Shown piece by piece: positions 56,624 to 64,000 of a stretch of DNA of 64,000 bases. Numbering within the stretch: position 1 is the stretch's first letter; each line of letters begins with the position of its first letter. The notes beneath the pieces are model-generated. The model had not been told where the DNA came from. It made no database searches and saw nothing but the letters and a program-made list of their open reading frames with translations. A program made the position numbers and the translations under genes. Source of the stretch: Candidatus Thorarchaeota archaeon (GTDB taxonomy: Archaea > Asgardarchaeota > Thorarchaeia > Thorarchaeales > Thorarchaeaceae); assembly GCA_013388835.1 (NCBI GenBank), contig JACAEL010000006.1:1-64000 (forward strand), read 5' to 3'.

Positions 56624-56732
56624 TGGTGCGAGCGCCGGGATTTGAATTCCTGTGCCCGTTCTGCAGTAACGAGCCATCTCGGGTTGGAAGCTTGGGGGGC
56701 TTCCGTCCTAGACCATACTAGACCACGCTCGC
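56624..56732 (-). tRNA. tRNA-Gly (CCC) with a 31-nt insert at the T-stem/T-loop junction
   Basis: The acceptor GCGAGCG/CGCTCGC is perfect, with discriminator A and encoded CCA (56624-56626). D-arm GTCT...GGAC is uninterrupted. The anticodon arm GAAGC-CCCCCAA-GCTTC gives CCC, with C instead of U at position 33. The T-arm CCGAG...TTCAAAT-CCCGG is split by about 31 nt containing a 7-bp stem GCTCGTT/AACGGGC. After removal one A-C mismatch remains at 52-62. Mature length is 75 nt before CCA. TATA CTTTTATC lies at 56757-56764. Confidence 0.8.
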
Positions 56733-57168
56733 TTCGTTGGCAGTCCTGTGCATTTCGATAAAAGACTATCGGCCTGCATCGCGTCAGTTTCAACTCAAGC
56801 CTTTGATGAACGACTCGTGAGATGGTAGCAGCTGACAAATCACTCTGTCCACAACTGTGTCCTGCTAATCTCTGCGTTGTCTGACCACCTCTTGCAGAAC
56901 CTCTTCAGACGCTATCTGCGTATTCTGAACGACGGTTCCATCGGACTCTTCTTCCCAAACGTGTTGTGTATTCAACCGACCTCAGCGCTGTCAAGTGCTC
57001 ACAGATACTAAGGCCCCCCGCAGGGCGTAGGGTGCTAGTCTTATCATGTGTTCCTGACGGACGGTGGACCCGCTTCGCCTCTTCGGCCATCCTTAACATG
57101 ACATTCACGTCGCCAAATATCAATACTTATCTTCAAGACGATTCGACAGACTAGTGAGAGTCATTGAC
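56733..57168. other. Gap between tRNA-Gly and korA
   Basis: Holds the tRNA-Gly TATA box and the korA leader. I find no supported gene; no origin repeats or RNA gene could be identified. Confidence 0.4.
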
Positions 57169-58311
57169 ATGCCGTCAAACGGTGGAGTCACAAGGTTTTG
57201 GCAGGGCAACCAAGCATGCGCTGAGGGGGCCCTAGCTGCAGGATGCAGATTTTTCGCAGGATACCCTATCACTCCCGCCTCGGAAATCGCGGAATTCATG
57301 GCCTCGGAGCTTCCAAGACTGCATGGTGTATACCTGCAGATGGAAGATGAGATAGGAGCAATATCTGCCGTCATCGGCGCATCCTGGGGTGGCATGATGT
57401 CAATGACGGCCACTTCAGGACCAGGGTTCAGTCTCATGCAGGAGAACATAGGATACGCCATTATGACTGAAACACCCTGCGTGATTGTCAATGTACAACG
57501 GGTGGGACCCAGTACGGGCCAAGCGACGAAGAGCGCACAGGGAGACCTCATGCAATCGCGATGGGGAACGCACGGGGACCATGAGAGCGTTGTGCTTGCT
57601 CCAAGCTCTGCTCAAGAAACGTTTGAGCTGACAGTGAAAGCATTCTCAATCTCGGAAGCCCTCAGGCATCCTGTGATTCTGCTTTCAGATGAGGTGGTCG
57701 CACACTCGAGGGAGAAGGTGGTTGTAGATCCTTCGTTGACCTACGACGTAAGAAGAAGGCTCGGACGCAAGGGTGAGCCCCACCAAGGAGGGACTGATTG
57801 CGACGGACGGTCAATCATGCCTAGATTCGGCGATGGTCACAACCTGATGGTCACCGGGTCAACGCACGACGAACGTGGGTTTCGGAAGACGTCTGAAGCT
57901 AGAATTCATGACTTGCTTGTTCGACGATTGAAGAAGAAAGTGGACGATGCCCGTATGCTATTGGTGGACAACCTGATTGAAGGACCACCCTCGGCGGACT
58001 GGGGAATCATTTCCTTCGGATGTACATCCAGAACAGTCGATGAGGTAATGACTATCAAGCCAAGTACAGTTTCAATTAGGTCGATGAAACTGAGGACAGT
58101 ATGGCCATTCCCAGAGGCAGAAGTCAGAGCGTTCTCTGAAACGGTGAACAGAATACTGGTACCCGAGCTGAATCTTGGACAACTATCGGGAGAGGTGATC
58201 CGCTCAGTGCGCGGAAGGGTCGAAGTGGTACCGTTGAACAAGGTGGGTGGTGGATTGATGATAGAACCGGACGAGTTGGTGGCGGTGTTGACAGGAGGGG
58301 CGAGTGGCTGA
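57169..58311 (+). CDS. 2-oxoacid:ferredoxin oxidoreductase alpha subunit (KorA type)
   Basis: This 380-residue alpha subunit starts FWQGNQACAEGALAAGCRFFAGYPITPASEIAEFMA (typical KorA N terminus), with YLQMEDEIGAISAVIGASWGGMMSMTATSGPGFSLM and RVGPSTGQATKSAQGDLMQSRWGTHGDHE, the residues that contact thiamine diphosphate and substrate from the alpha side. Substrate may be 2-oxoglutarate. The beta, gamma and delta subunits are not next to it. The ATG at 57169 has GTGAG upstream; a GTG at 57154 is possible. The 3' 406 bp are overlapped by the antisense surface-protein frame. Confidence 0.9.
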   Translation: MPSNGGVTRFWQGNQACAEGALAAGCRFFAGYPITPASEIAEFMASELPRLHGVYLQMEDEIGAISAVIGASWGGMMSMTATSGPGFSLMQENIGYAIMTETPCVIVNVQRVGPSTGQATKSAQGDLMQSRWGTHGDHESVVLAPSSAQETFELTVKAFSISEALRHPVILLSDEVVAHSREKVVVDPSLTYDVRRRLGRKGEPHQGGTDCDGRSIMPRFGDGHNLMVTGSTHDERGFRKTSEARIHDLLVRRLKKKVDDARMLLVDNLIEGPPSADWGIISFGCTSRTVDEVMTIKPSTVSIRSMKLRTVWPFPEAEVRAFSETVNRILVPELNLGQLSGEVIRSVRGRVEVVPLNKVGGGLMIEPDELVAVLTGGASG

Positions 58312-60578
58312 TAACTGGAGCTCTGGGAAGACTGACTGTGTTGAGTGACCACAATCATTATGGAGGTTCGCATCCATACTAGAACCCTGCGTGTTTGGGC
58401 GAACGGCAGGTAAGTCCCGGAAGAGATCTGAAGGGTCACGTCATGAAGGCCGGGGAGAATCTTCAGAGGCAAGAGCATTGTCACGGCACATGAACTAGAG
58501 TGATTTGATGTCCCATGAAGGAGCGTGTGATTGTCGATGAGCACGAAGAATTCAAACTCGTCAACATACTTGCCGCAGTCGTCCCAGACCGTGACTTGGA
58601 GGGTAGATTCCTCGCCGTAGTACAGCTCAGGAAGAGTGACCTGAGGGTTCAGAACGCCTAGAACAGTAATAGGACACTCATTCGGAGGCATGATTAGGAA
58701 GCCGTGTTCAGTCGTGATGAACACCAAATGCTGGAAACCGAGAGTCAGGTTACAGTATAGTTCGAAGGAAAGTGTTGTCAGCTGGTTCGTGTTGACAGAC
58801 CGGAGGATGTTGAAATCACCATGAGTATTGGTTATCTGGACGGCAATGGCTCGAGAACTCAGGTTGGAGTGCAAGAGAAGGCTGAATGTGATGTTGCTAC
58901 CCCGTACTCCCGATAAGCCGTCTGGAACCTCTAACCAGAGGGGACTATACAGGAAGGGAAACAGCAAACTAGATGTGTCTACGATGTGCAGAGTGCTGTT
59001 TGTAGGCAGATGAACAGTGATGTTCCGGAAACCGCCTTCCATTCCCGCTGGAAACACCCAGGCTAGCTGGGAGGTGCCATTGAAGTCGCTGACTTTGCGG
59101 TCGAGCAGCCCAAGTGAAGAATCATATACCTCAATCAGAGCACCCATGAGGGGATTACCGAATGGGTCTAGGACTCGCACTACGAGTTGAGCGTACTGGC
59201 CGGAAACAAACACTACAGGAATGCTGGTCTGGACGGTAGGACTAAACAGGACGTGCATTGGAACCGACTCGTTGAGGGGAGAGAAGAACGTTGACTCTTC
59301 CACAATGACCTCTAGGTATCCGATTCCGAACGCGCTAGACGGGATGTCAAGATCCAGAATACAAATACCCGATTCATTCGAAGTACCTGCTACGTGGAGA
59401 ACAGGCACCCCCTCAATCACTAACCTGACTGACAAAGACAGGAGTCCGGCAGAGCGACCAGTTGTCGAGTCTCGAGTCTGAATCACGGCAGACAATATTG
59501 AGCCTGCGACGGGGTTCGGAGTCAGGTTGTAGGTGAGTGCAAGAGGACGGGGAACAACGGATACGTTGTGAGTGCACGAAGCAGCTCTGTACAGGGGATT
59601 CGTGGCGGTGATGACTACAGTGTACAGCCCAGGTTCTGTATTGAATGGAATGCTAGCATTATAGAGGCCATTGCCAACAGGGGCAAACGTGCCATCTGAA
59701 AGGCCTACGGCCCACTTGACGGAACTACCATCAATTGCAACGCCATGTATGTCCTCATGTTTCACTGTGACATCAACAGAGTCCCAAGTAGACCCGTCGG
59801 GGTACTTTCCAATGCAAGTACTCTGGGCAGCATGTACGGTCAACATTGAAGCGGGTGACTCGACCTGTAGCTCAAGCGACTCGTGCAATGGGAGAAAGGC
59901 CTCGTCCCCCAGATAGCTGATGCTGAGGTTGTAGGTTCCTGAAGCCCAGTTTTCAGAGGGGAGCATACTGAAGACTCTGGCCGAGGGATCGGTGACGTGC
60001 AATCCTGAGTAGACGAGGGAACCGTTCGAGTCGTGGATTTCCACTGTGACTTGCTTTCCCCAGAGACCCACTATGGAGTTGTGTGGGCTGATGACTAGGA
60101 AGTCCATCGGAAAGGTGTTTCCTGCCTCAAATGCCAATGGGCTGAGGAAATGGACTACTAAGGGACCACGAGCGATTTGCACAACCACGGTCTTGCCGTC
60201 AACCTGGGAGTATTGATCGAAGACCTCGATGTTGAAGACTATGTCCGCAGTGGTCCCAAGCGAACCAGGAGCGGTTTCGTTGGGTAAGATGACGTATTCC
60301 GAAGTGAGGAGCTGAGGGCTTGGAGAGGAATATGTGAAGTAACCGTCAGTGAAGACAAGACCCATATCAGTGACTGCTGCAAACGATGCATAACACCAGC
60401 CTTCTGGGCTGAAGTCGGCGATTACCGAAGCAACCATGTTGATTGTTTCTCCTACTTGATATGAGAGCTTGTCAGTTTCGAAGTAGCGGAACTCGAGGTA
60501 GAGCGCATCAACAGGTTCAATCGCACCTAGTACCAACACAACGGCGATAGCAGAGATAATGGGTCCTCTCAGTTTCAA
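57906..60578 (-). CDS. Large secreted Ig-like/beta-sandwich surface protein
   Basis: The product is up to 890 residues. A signal peptide, LRGPIISAIAVVLVLGAIEPVDA, is followed by repeated beta-sandwich modules (SYQVGETINMVASV, AGSILSAVIQTRDSTTGRSAG, GQYAQLVVRVLDPFGNPLMGALIEVYD, GSNITFSLLLHS) of Ig-like or bacterial-invasin type, with many N-glycosylation sites (NxS/T). It is likely a cell-surface or S-layer-associated protein. The start is a TTG with GGTGG in front. Codons below about 58311 run antisense through korA; that last 135 residues may not be native, and no C-terminal membrane anchor is evident before them. Confidence 0.72.
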   Translation of the reverse strand: MKLRGPIISAIAVVLVLGAIEPVDALYLEFRYFETDKLSYQVGETINMVASVIADFSPEGWCYASFAAVTDMGLVFTDGYFTYSSPSPQLLTSEYVILPNETAPGSLGTTADIVFNIEVFDQYSQVDGKTVVVQIARGPLVVHFLSPLAFEAGNTFPMDFLVISPHNSIVGLWGKQVTVEIHDSNGSLVYSGLHVTDPSARVFSMLPSENWASGTYNLSISYLGDEAFLPLHESLELQVESPASMLTVHAAQSTCIGKYPDGSTWDSVDVTVKHEDIHGVAIDGSSVKWAVGLSDGTFAPVGNGLYNASIPFNTEPGLYTVVITATNPLYRAASCTHNVSVVPRPLALTYNLTPNPVAGSILSAVIQTRDSTTGRSAGLLSLSVRLVIEGVPVLHVAGTSNESGICILDLDIPSSAFGIGYLEVIVEESTFFSPLNESVPMHVLFSPTVQTSIPVVFVSGQYAQLVVRVLDPFGNPLMGALIEVYDSSLGLLDRKVSDFNGTSQLAWVFPAGMEGGFRNITVHLPTNSTLHIVDTSSLLFPFLYSPLWLEVPDGLSGVRGSNITFSLLLHSNLSSRAIAVQITNTHGDFNILRSVNTNQLTTLSFELYCNLTLGFQHLVFITTEHGFLIMPPNECPITVLGVLNPQVTLPELYYGEESTLQVTVWDDCGKYVDEFEFFVLIDNHTLLHGTSNHSSSCAVTMLLPLKILPGLHDVTLQISSGTYLPFAQTRRVLVWMRTSIMIVVTQHSQSSQSSSYQPLAPPVNTATNSSGSIINPPPTLFNGTTSTLPRTERITSPDSCPRFSSGTSILFTVSENALTSASGNGHTVLSFIDLIETVLGLIVITSSTVLDVHPKEMIPQSAEGGPSIRLSTNSIRASSTFFFNRRTSKS

Positions 60579-60695
60579 GAAACCACCATCGTGGTGTGTT
60601 GATGATGCCTAAAAAAGGGCACAACATCTTTCGACAAGTTTAATTCAAAAGAACAGGGAGCAGTTCATCCAAGACCACTGATGGAGAGTCCAAGA

Positions 60696-61061
60696 ATGGT
60701 TGTCAGACTGAAGGACGCCTTAATTGAGTCGATTGACGAAACTGAAACTAAGAAACTGAGGATTCTTACGGCGACCAGCAAGGAGGGTGGAGCAGTTTTC
60801 TCCATTGAACTTCCAGATGTTCTTAGCAGCCGACTCTCTGCTCGTGAAACGGTGGATGTGATACTTGACGAAGAACCTATTGCTGACGGAGACAAAGCTA
60901 GAGTCTATGGAGAGGGTGTGGCATATAAGGTGACAGAAGAGGGCACATACGAATTGGTAGGTACAGTCGGAGGGCTGCGAATACATCTTAGTCTGGTCAA
61001 GGCTACACCCTCCCAGAAGAAGACCTTTAGTCAGGGCAAGTTCTACTTCGGTTTGTTCTGA
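60696..61061 (+). CDS. Rpb8/RpoG-like RNA polymerase subunit
   Basis: This 121-residue beta-rich protein: VVRLKDALIESIDETETKKLRILTATS, FSIELPDVLSSRLSARETVDVILDEEPI, then ARVYGEGVAYKVTEEGTYELVGTVGGLRIHLSLVKA. The end resembles eukaryotic Rpb8 (YGKVYR..., SYGGLLMRL) and archaeal RpoG, which has a double OB-type fold on the polymerase. The match is by eye and weak in the N terminus. The ATG at 60696 has GGAG 8 bp upstream; the ATG at 60681 is an alternative. TFB follows 190 bp later, which fits a transcription neighbourhood. Confidence 0.55.
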   Translation: MVVRLKDALIESIDETETKKLRILTATSKEGGAVFSIELPDVLSSRLSARETVDVILDEEPIADGDKARVYGEGVAYKVTEEGTYELVGTVGGLRIHLSLVKATPSQKKTFSQGKFYFGLF

Positions 61062-61248
61062 CGGCTTCGAGAAGGTATTCCATGGTAGCCCGAATAGTTT
61101 CGGGCACCTCCGATTCTCGGTAAGCCACCGCAGACCGGTGTATGGCGTTCCATGTGCATCTCAGAGGACACACCACCTAGGCGAACAGACATGAAGTGTA
61201 TGAAATACAATTAGGAACTCGATGCACTACTGCTTTTGGGTGTGGTCT

Positions 61249-62292
61249 TTGGTAGACGAAACATGTGAAACATACGGCAGCCCTTCTTGGTCATGCCAAG
61301 AGTGCGGCGGGAATCTTGTGATTAACAGAGGTCACGTTGTGTGTGCAGAGTGCGGGCTTGTGAACTCGCGAGAGTATGTCCACCCGACGTATCAGATGGG
61401 AGAAAACTATGACAGTGATGGTCACGATGCTACATCATACGTGTCCCTCGGGAACCGGATGCACATAGTCGATGGACTAGGGAGCTACATAGGGTTCCAC
61501 AGGGATGCGTACTTTAGGGATGCGCACGGTCAAGCTATGTCAGGGAAGGACCAACGCAAGTTTAAGCGCCTGAAGTCAGTCTACAGCACTCGTGTGAGGA
61601 TTGGTCGCGATGAAGCGAAATACCGTGCTCTGCGAACGCTGAACCACGTATCCAAGCTTCTTATGCTCACGGAACAGGTCCGTGACCGTACTGCATACCT
61701 GTACAAGAAGATTGCAGAGTCAGGGGAAAGAGTCAGCAACAACATACTCTTAATGGCGGTGTGTCTTCTGACGGCGGTGCGAGAATTCAGGGAGGGAGCA
61801 CCGATAACACTCGAGGAGATTGCAGACGTCTTCGAGAAGTGTGGACATAGAGTGAACGTCAGGGCAATTGTCCGGGAGTCTTCTCGACTGAGGTCGCTTA
61901 CTGGATATTGTCCGTCTGTCAGGAAGCCGGAGGACTACATACCTCGAGTAATATCAATGCTAATGAACGATTCCAAGGTCCTGAGCAAGTTGAGAGTGCG
62001 GAGCTGGAACCCCAAAGACTACGAGATTCTTCTTCGCGAGCGAATAGCTCAGGTCCTAAGTCTAATCCCCCCTTCGAAGCGAGGTGGAAGAAACCCTTTC
62101 ATCTTCACCGTATCCGCAGCCTACGCTGCAGACCGCATGATTGCCAAGGAGACTGGCAGAAAGGCGGCACTAACTCAGAAACTTGTATCAAGAGCAACCC
62201 AGGTAGCCGAGTACAGCATCAGAGATCACTTTGGGATGATGAAGGACGCAGTAGAAGCAGCGGCCACACTCGCAGTGCCAAACCAAGCGTGA
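61249..62292 (+). CDS. Transcription factor B (TFIIB family), divergent paralogue
   Basis: This protein of about 347 residues has the zinc ribbon CQECGGNLVINRGHVVCAECGLV and two cyclin-like folds (ALRTLNHVSKLLMLTEQVRDRTAYLYKKIAE; SNNILLMAVCLLTAVREF...ITLEEIADVFEKCGHRVN; then AYAADRMIAKETGRKAALTQKLVSRATQVAEYSIRDHF). The B-reader/linker region (SYVSLGNRMHIVDGLGSYIGF) keeps only a loose version of the usual consensus, and the second cyclin repeat is weak. It recruits polymerase to TATA-TBP promoters. The TTG at 61249 with GGTGTGG upstream is preferred to the ATG at 61222. Confidence 0.8.
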   Translation: MVDETCETYGSPSWSCQECGGNLVINRGHVVCAECGLVNSREYVHPTYQMGENYDSDGHDATSYVSLGNRMHIVDGLGSYIGFHRDAYFRDAHGQAMSGKDQRKFKRLKSVYSTRVRIGRDEAKYRALRTLNHVSKLLMLTEQVRDRTAYLYKKIAESGERVSNNILLMAVCLLTAVREFREGAPITLEEIADVFEKCGHRVNVRAIVRESSRLRSLTGYCPSVRKPEDYIPRVISMLMNDSKVLSKLRVRSWNPKDYEILLRERIAQVLSLIPPSKRGGRNPFIFTVSAAYAADRMIAKETGRKAALTQKLVSRATQVAEYSIRDHFGMMKDAVEAAATLAVPNQA

Positions 62293-62344
62293 AGATGCTC
62301 TACGAGCATAAGATGAAACATTGTGACGGTTAAGGCGATAGTGA

Positions 62345-64000
62345 ATGACAATGGAAGGTCACACGAGAACCAAGCTGTGTCCCAAGTCAAGGTGCTCAGA
62401 ATGTGCTGACGCGCCGTTTCCCGATTGCATTGACAATCCCGTGTCAGGTGGAGAAGGTAGGTCGGACTCGGTCATGCTTCTTGAACCAGAGAGAAACACA
62501 ATACACCTGGCACGCTGGGATGAAATTCGACCAGAGGCGCCTCCTTGGGAAGGGGGCGACTGGGAGTCAGTCTACGTTGAAGGACTATCCCAGAAGAGCG
62601 ACTTGCTGGACAATGTCATCCGGGCGTACACCGTAGGTCCGTATCTCTCGATCTTCTGCAGGCAAGAGAACTCTGCGGAGAACCTTCACTTCTTCTTCCC
62701 ACTTGTCCGCACAGCACTTGAGAGTCGGCTGCTAGACACGGTTTGTGCAATGTCGCAGCCGGTGGAATCAGGGCTTCCTCCTCGTAGGATTCCACTTTCA
62801 GAGAGAATTCGAAATAGTATGCAGATGAACGAAGCGAGAGTTACTGAGGCACTACCAGAAGTGAGTCATAGGACAAGGGCAATCGTCTCAGAGGTGGCGG
62901 CCCATCGGAACACAGCTCTAGGAAGCATTTTCGCGCTTCTGCTCGACGATGATGTGGAGGAAATCTATCTTGACAGACCCGGTCTGCCCCTGTACTTTGA
63001 CCACAGTGAGCTGGGGAGGTGCGTGTCGTCTGCATATCTGACAGTTTCGGATGTGAGCCGCGTGTGCACGCTAATTCGCTCTGAGAGCAACCTCCATCTA
63101 GACAGAGCAAATCCCTCGCTGAAGACGGACATGTCGTTCGGCAACTCAAGCATGCGGTTTTCCGTGGCGCTTCCTCCTCTGAGCACTGATGGACTTCACA
63201 TGGAGATTCGAAAGGCGCGGTGTAACCCGCTAACAATCAGAGAACTGATACACAATGGAACAATGCCTCGCGATGTTGGGGCTTTGCTTGTCCTAGCTGT
63301 CGCTGCCAGATTTAACATCGCAATAACGGGAGGCCCGAGCTCTGGCAAGACGACATTGCTAAACGCGCTTGACATGACAACTCCTAGACACTGGAGAAAG
63401 ATCTACATAGAGGATGCAGTAGAAAGCAGAGTGACTGAACAGGGGCATCAAGTGAGGTTCAGGGTAGACCCGGTCGATGAGGGCAGGGGAAAGCTCAGCA
63501 AGAGCAGTGAGATAATCAAGACCCTTCATCGTTCACCAGACTATGTCATTCTGGGTGAAATACAGAGTATTGAACACAGTCAAGCGCTATTCCAAGCCAT
63601 GTCAGCAGGCCTGAGAACCATACAGACCTGCCATAGTGACTCAGCTCCGGGTCTGGTGACGAGGTGGATCAACGACCACGGGATCAAGCCGTCCAGTGTG
63701 GCCATGATAGACATGATTGTAACATTAGTGAAGCCAGCACCAGGCAGTTCTGCAAGACGGGTGTCCCAGATTGTGGAGGTGCGACGGACTGTGAAGGACG
63801 GGGTCGTTGAGTTCCTCGGGCTGAATGAGGTATTCGATTGGAAGTGTGGTGTCCTAAGTCAATCATGGGCAAAAGACGGGGCCTTTCTGATGAGAGCAAG
63901 AGAGGCGGGAGTGGGAACGCATGTTGAAGCTCTCAGCAACGTGTTTCGCTTACTAGATGAGTACAGTCAGGGGATTAGTCCAGGGGAAGTACGTATTGGG
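62345..64000 (+). CDS. Type II/IV secretion (pilus/archaellum) ATPase, VirB11/GspE family (3' end outside window)
   Basis: 552 codons are present. The first 60 residues are Cys-rich (CPKSRCSECADAPFPDC), a possible zinc site. A long N-terminal domain follows (IRAYTVGPYLSIF, IFALLLDDDVEEIYLDRPGLPLYFDH, the typical entry into the ATPase). Then come Walker A ITGGPSSGKTTLLNAL (about residue 329), IYIEDAVESR (Asp box), KTLHRSPDYVILGEIQS (Walker B, about 403) and TIQTCHSDS (His box). Such hexamers drive assembly of type IV pilus-like filaments. A membrane TadC-like partner would be expected beyond the window. ATG at 62345 with AAGGCG upstream. Confidence 0.88.
   Translation, partial: MTMEGHTRTKLCPKSRCSECADAPFPDCIDNPVSGGEGRSDSVMLLEPERNTIHLARWDEIRPEAPPWEGGDWESVYVEGLSQKSDLLDNVIRAYTVGPYLSIFCRQENSAENLHFFFPLVRTALESRLLDTVCAMSQPVESGLPPRRIPLSERIRNSMQMNEARVTEALPEVSHRTRAIVSEVAAHRNTALGSIFALLLDDDVEEIYLDRPGLPLYFDHSELGRCVSSAYLTVSDVSRVCTLIRSESNLHLDRANPSLKTDMSFGNSSMRFSVALPPLSTDGLHMEIRKARCNPLTIRELIHNGTMPRDVGALLVLAVAARFNIAITGGPSSGKTTLLNALDMTTPRHWRKIYIEDAVESRVTEQGHQVRFRVDPVDEGRGKLSKSSEIIKTLHRSPDYVILGEIQSIEHSQALFQAMSAGLRTIQTCHSDSAPGLVTRWINDHGIKPSSVAMIDMIVTLVKPAPGSSARRVSQIVEVRRTVKDGVVEFLGLNEVFDWKCGVLSQSWAKDGAFLMRAREAGVGTHVEALSNVFRLLDEYSQGISPGEVRIG

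Noticed and set aside
56393-57168. Replication origin next to orc1
   Set aside because: I looked for origin-recognition-box-like repeats and an A/T-rich unwinding region and saw neither; only the tRNA-Gly and promoters are supported.
1-64000. CRISPR array or Cas genes
   Set aside because: No series of regularly spaced direct repeats and no Cas-like protein found.

Overview
This window comes from an archaeon, most likely an Asgard archaeon of the Thorarchaeota type. The archaeal evidence is direct: an MCM/GINS/RFC/Orc1/PolD-small-subunit replication set, three KEOPS subunits, Hel308, HerA-NurA, FAU-1, Trm1, eS1, an LSm protein, a TFB, TATA boxes about 25 bp before starts, and encoded CCA ends on the tRNAs. 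The Asgard placement is inference. It rests on a roadblock/MglA-type GTPase operon, an Rpb8-like polymerase subunit, a histone-deacetylase-family protein, about 50 percent GC, and densely interrupted tRNA genes. Starts are often TTG or GTG behind good Shine-Dalgarno sequences (pyrG, UPF0147, the GTPase), mixed with apparently leaderless genes.

Layout. 1-10 kb: FtsJ-type rRNA methyltransferase (cut by the left edge), Trm1, cyclophilin, a TIM-barrel isomerase, a CoA-transferase/GNAT fusion, a phosphohexomutase, three intron-containing tRNAs (Ile, Ser, Leu), a 46-residue zinc ribbon, and eS1. 10-17 kb: FAU-1, Pcc1, a RecJ/Cdc45-like protein with a degenerate active site, uS15, Bud32, Kae1, LSm and DUF460. 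17-23 kb: an operon pyrG-nurA-herA followed by two coupled unknown genes, and behind it a copy of a 190-bp repeat. 23-27 kb: acetyl-CoA synthetase and an OFA transporter, then a relic of an IS607-type transposase. 27-36 kb: a HEAT-like protein, PhoU, DP1, a double-roadblock protein/unknown/MglA-like GTPase operon, an HD phosphohydrolase and an HTH regulator. 35-43 kb: GPN GTPase, tRNA G10 methyltransferase, UPF0201, UPF0200, an AAA ATPase, a 2'-5' RNA ligase-family protein, tRNA-Pro, HDAC and Hel308. 43-57 kb: MCM with three inteins, a Gins23 gene cut by an in-frame stop, RFC small and large subunits, TruA, an ArsR-type regulator, Orc1/Cdc6 and tRNA-Gly. 57-64 kb: KorA, a large secreted Ig-like protein, Rpb8-like subunit, TFB and a secretion/pilus ATPase (cut by the right edge).

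Themes. Much of the replisome is here: helicase, GINS, a Cdc45-like protein, clamp loader, initiator and the polymerase D small subunit. The rest of the core is translation and tRNA modification. The most unusual signals are: (i) all five tRNA genes carry short inserts of 25-37 nt at five different non-anticodon positions; (ii) three inteins sit in the MCM ATPase core, and the third carries in frame a copy of a repeat found again between genes 27 kb away; (iii) a TAA in frame separates the two domains of Gins23; (iv) an operon pairs double-roadblock and MglA-type GTPase proteins.
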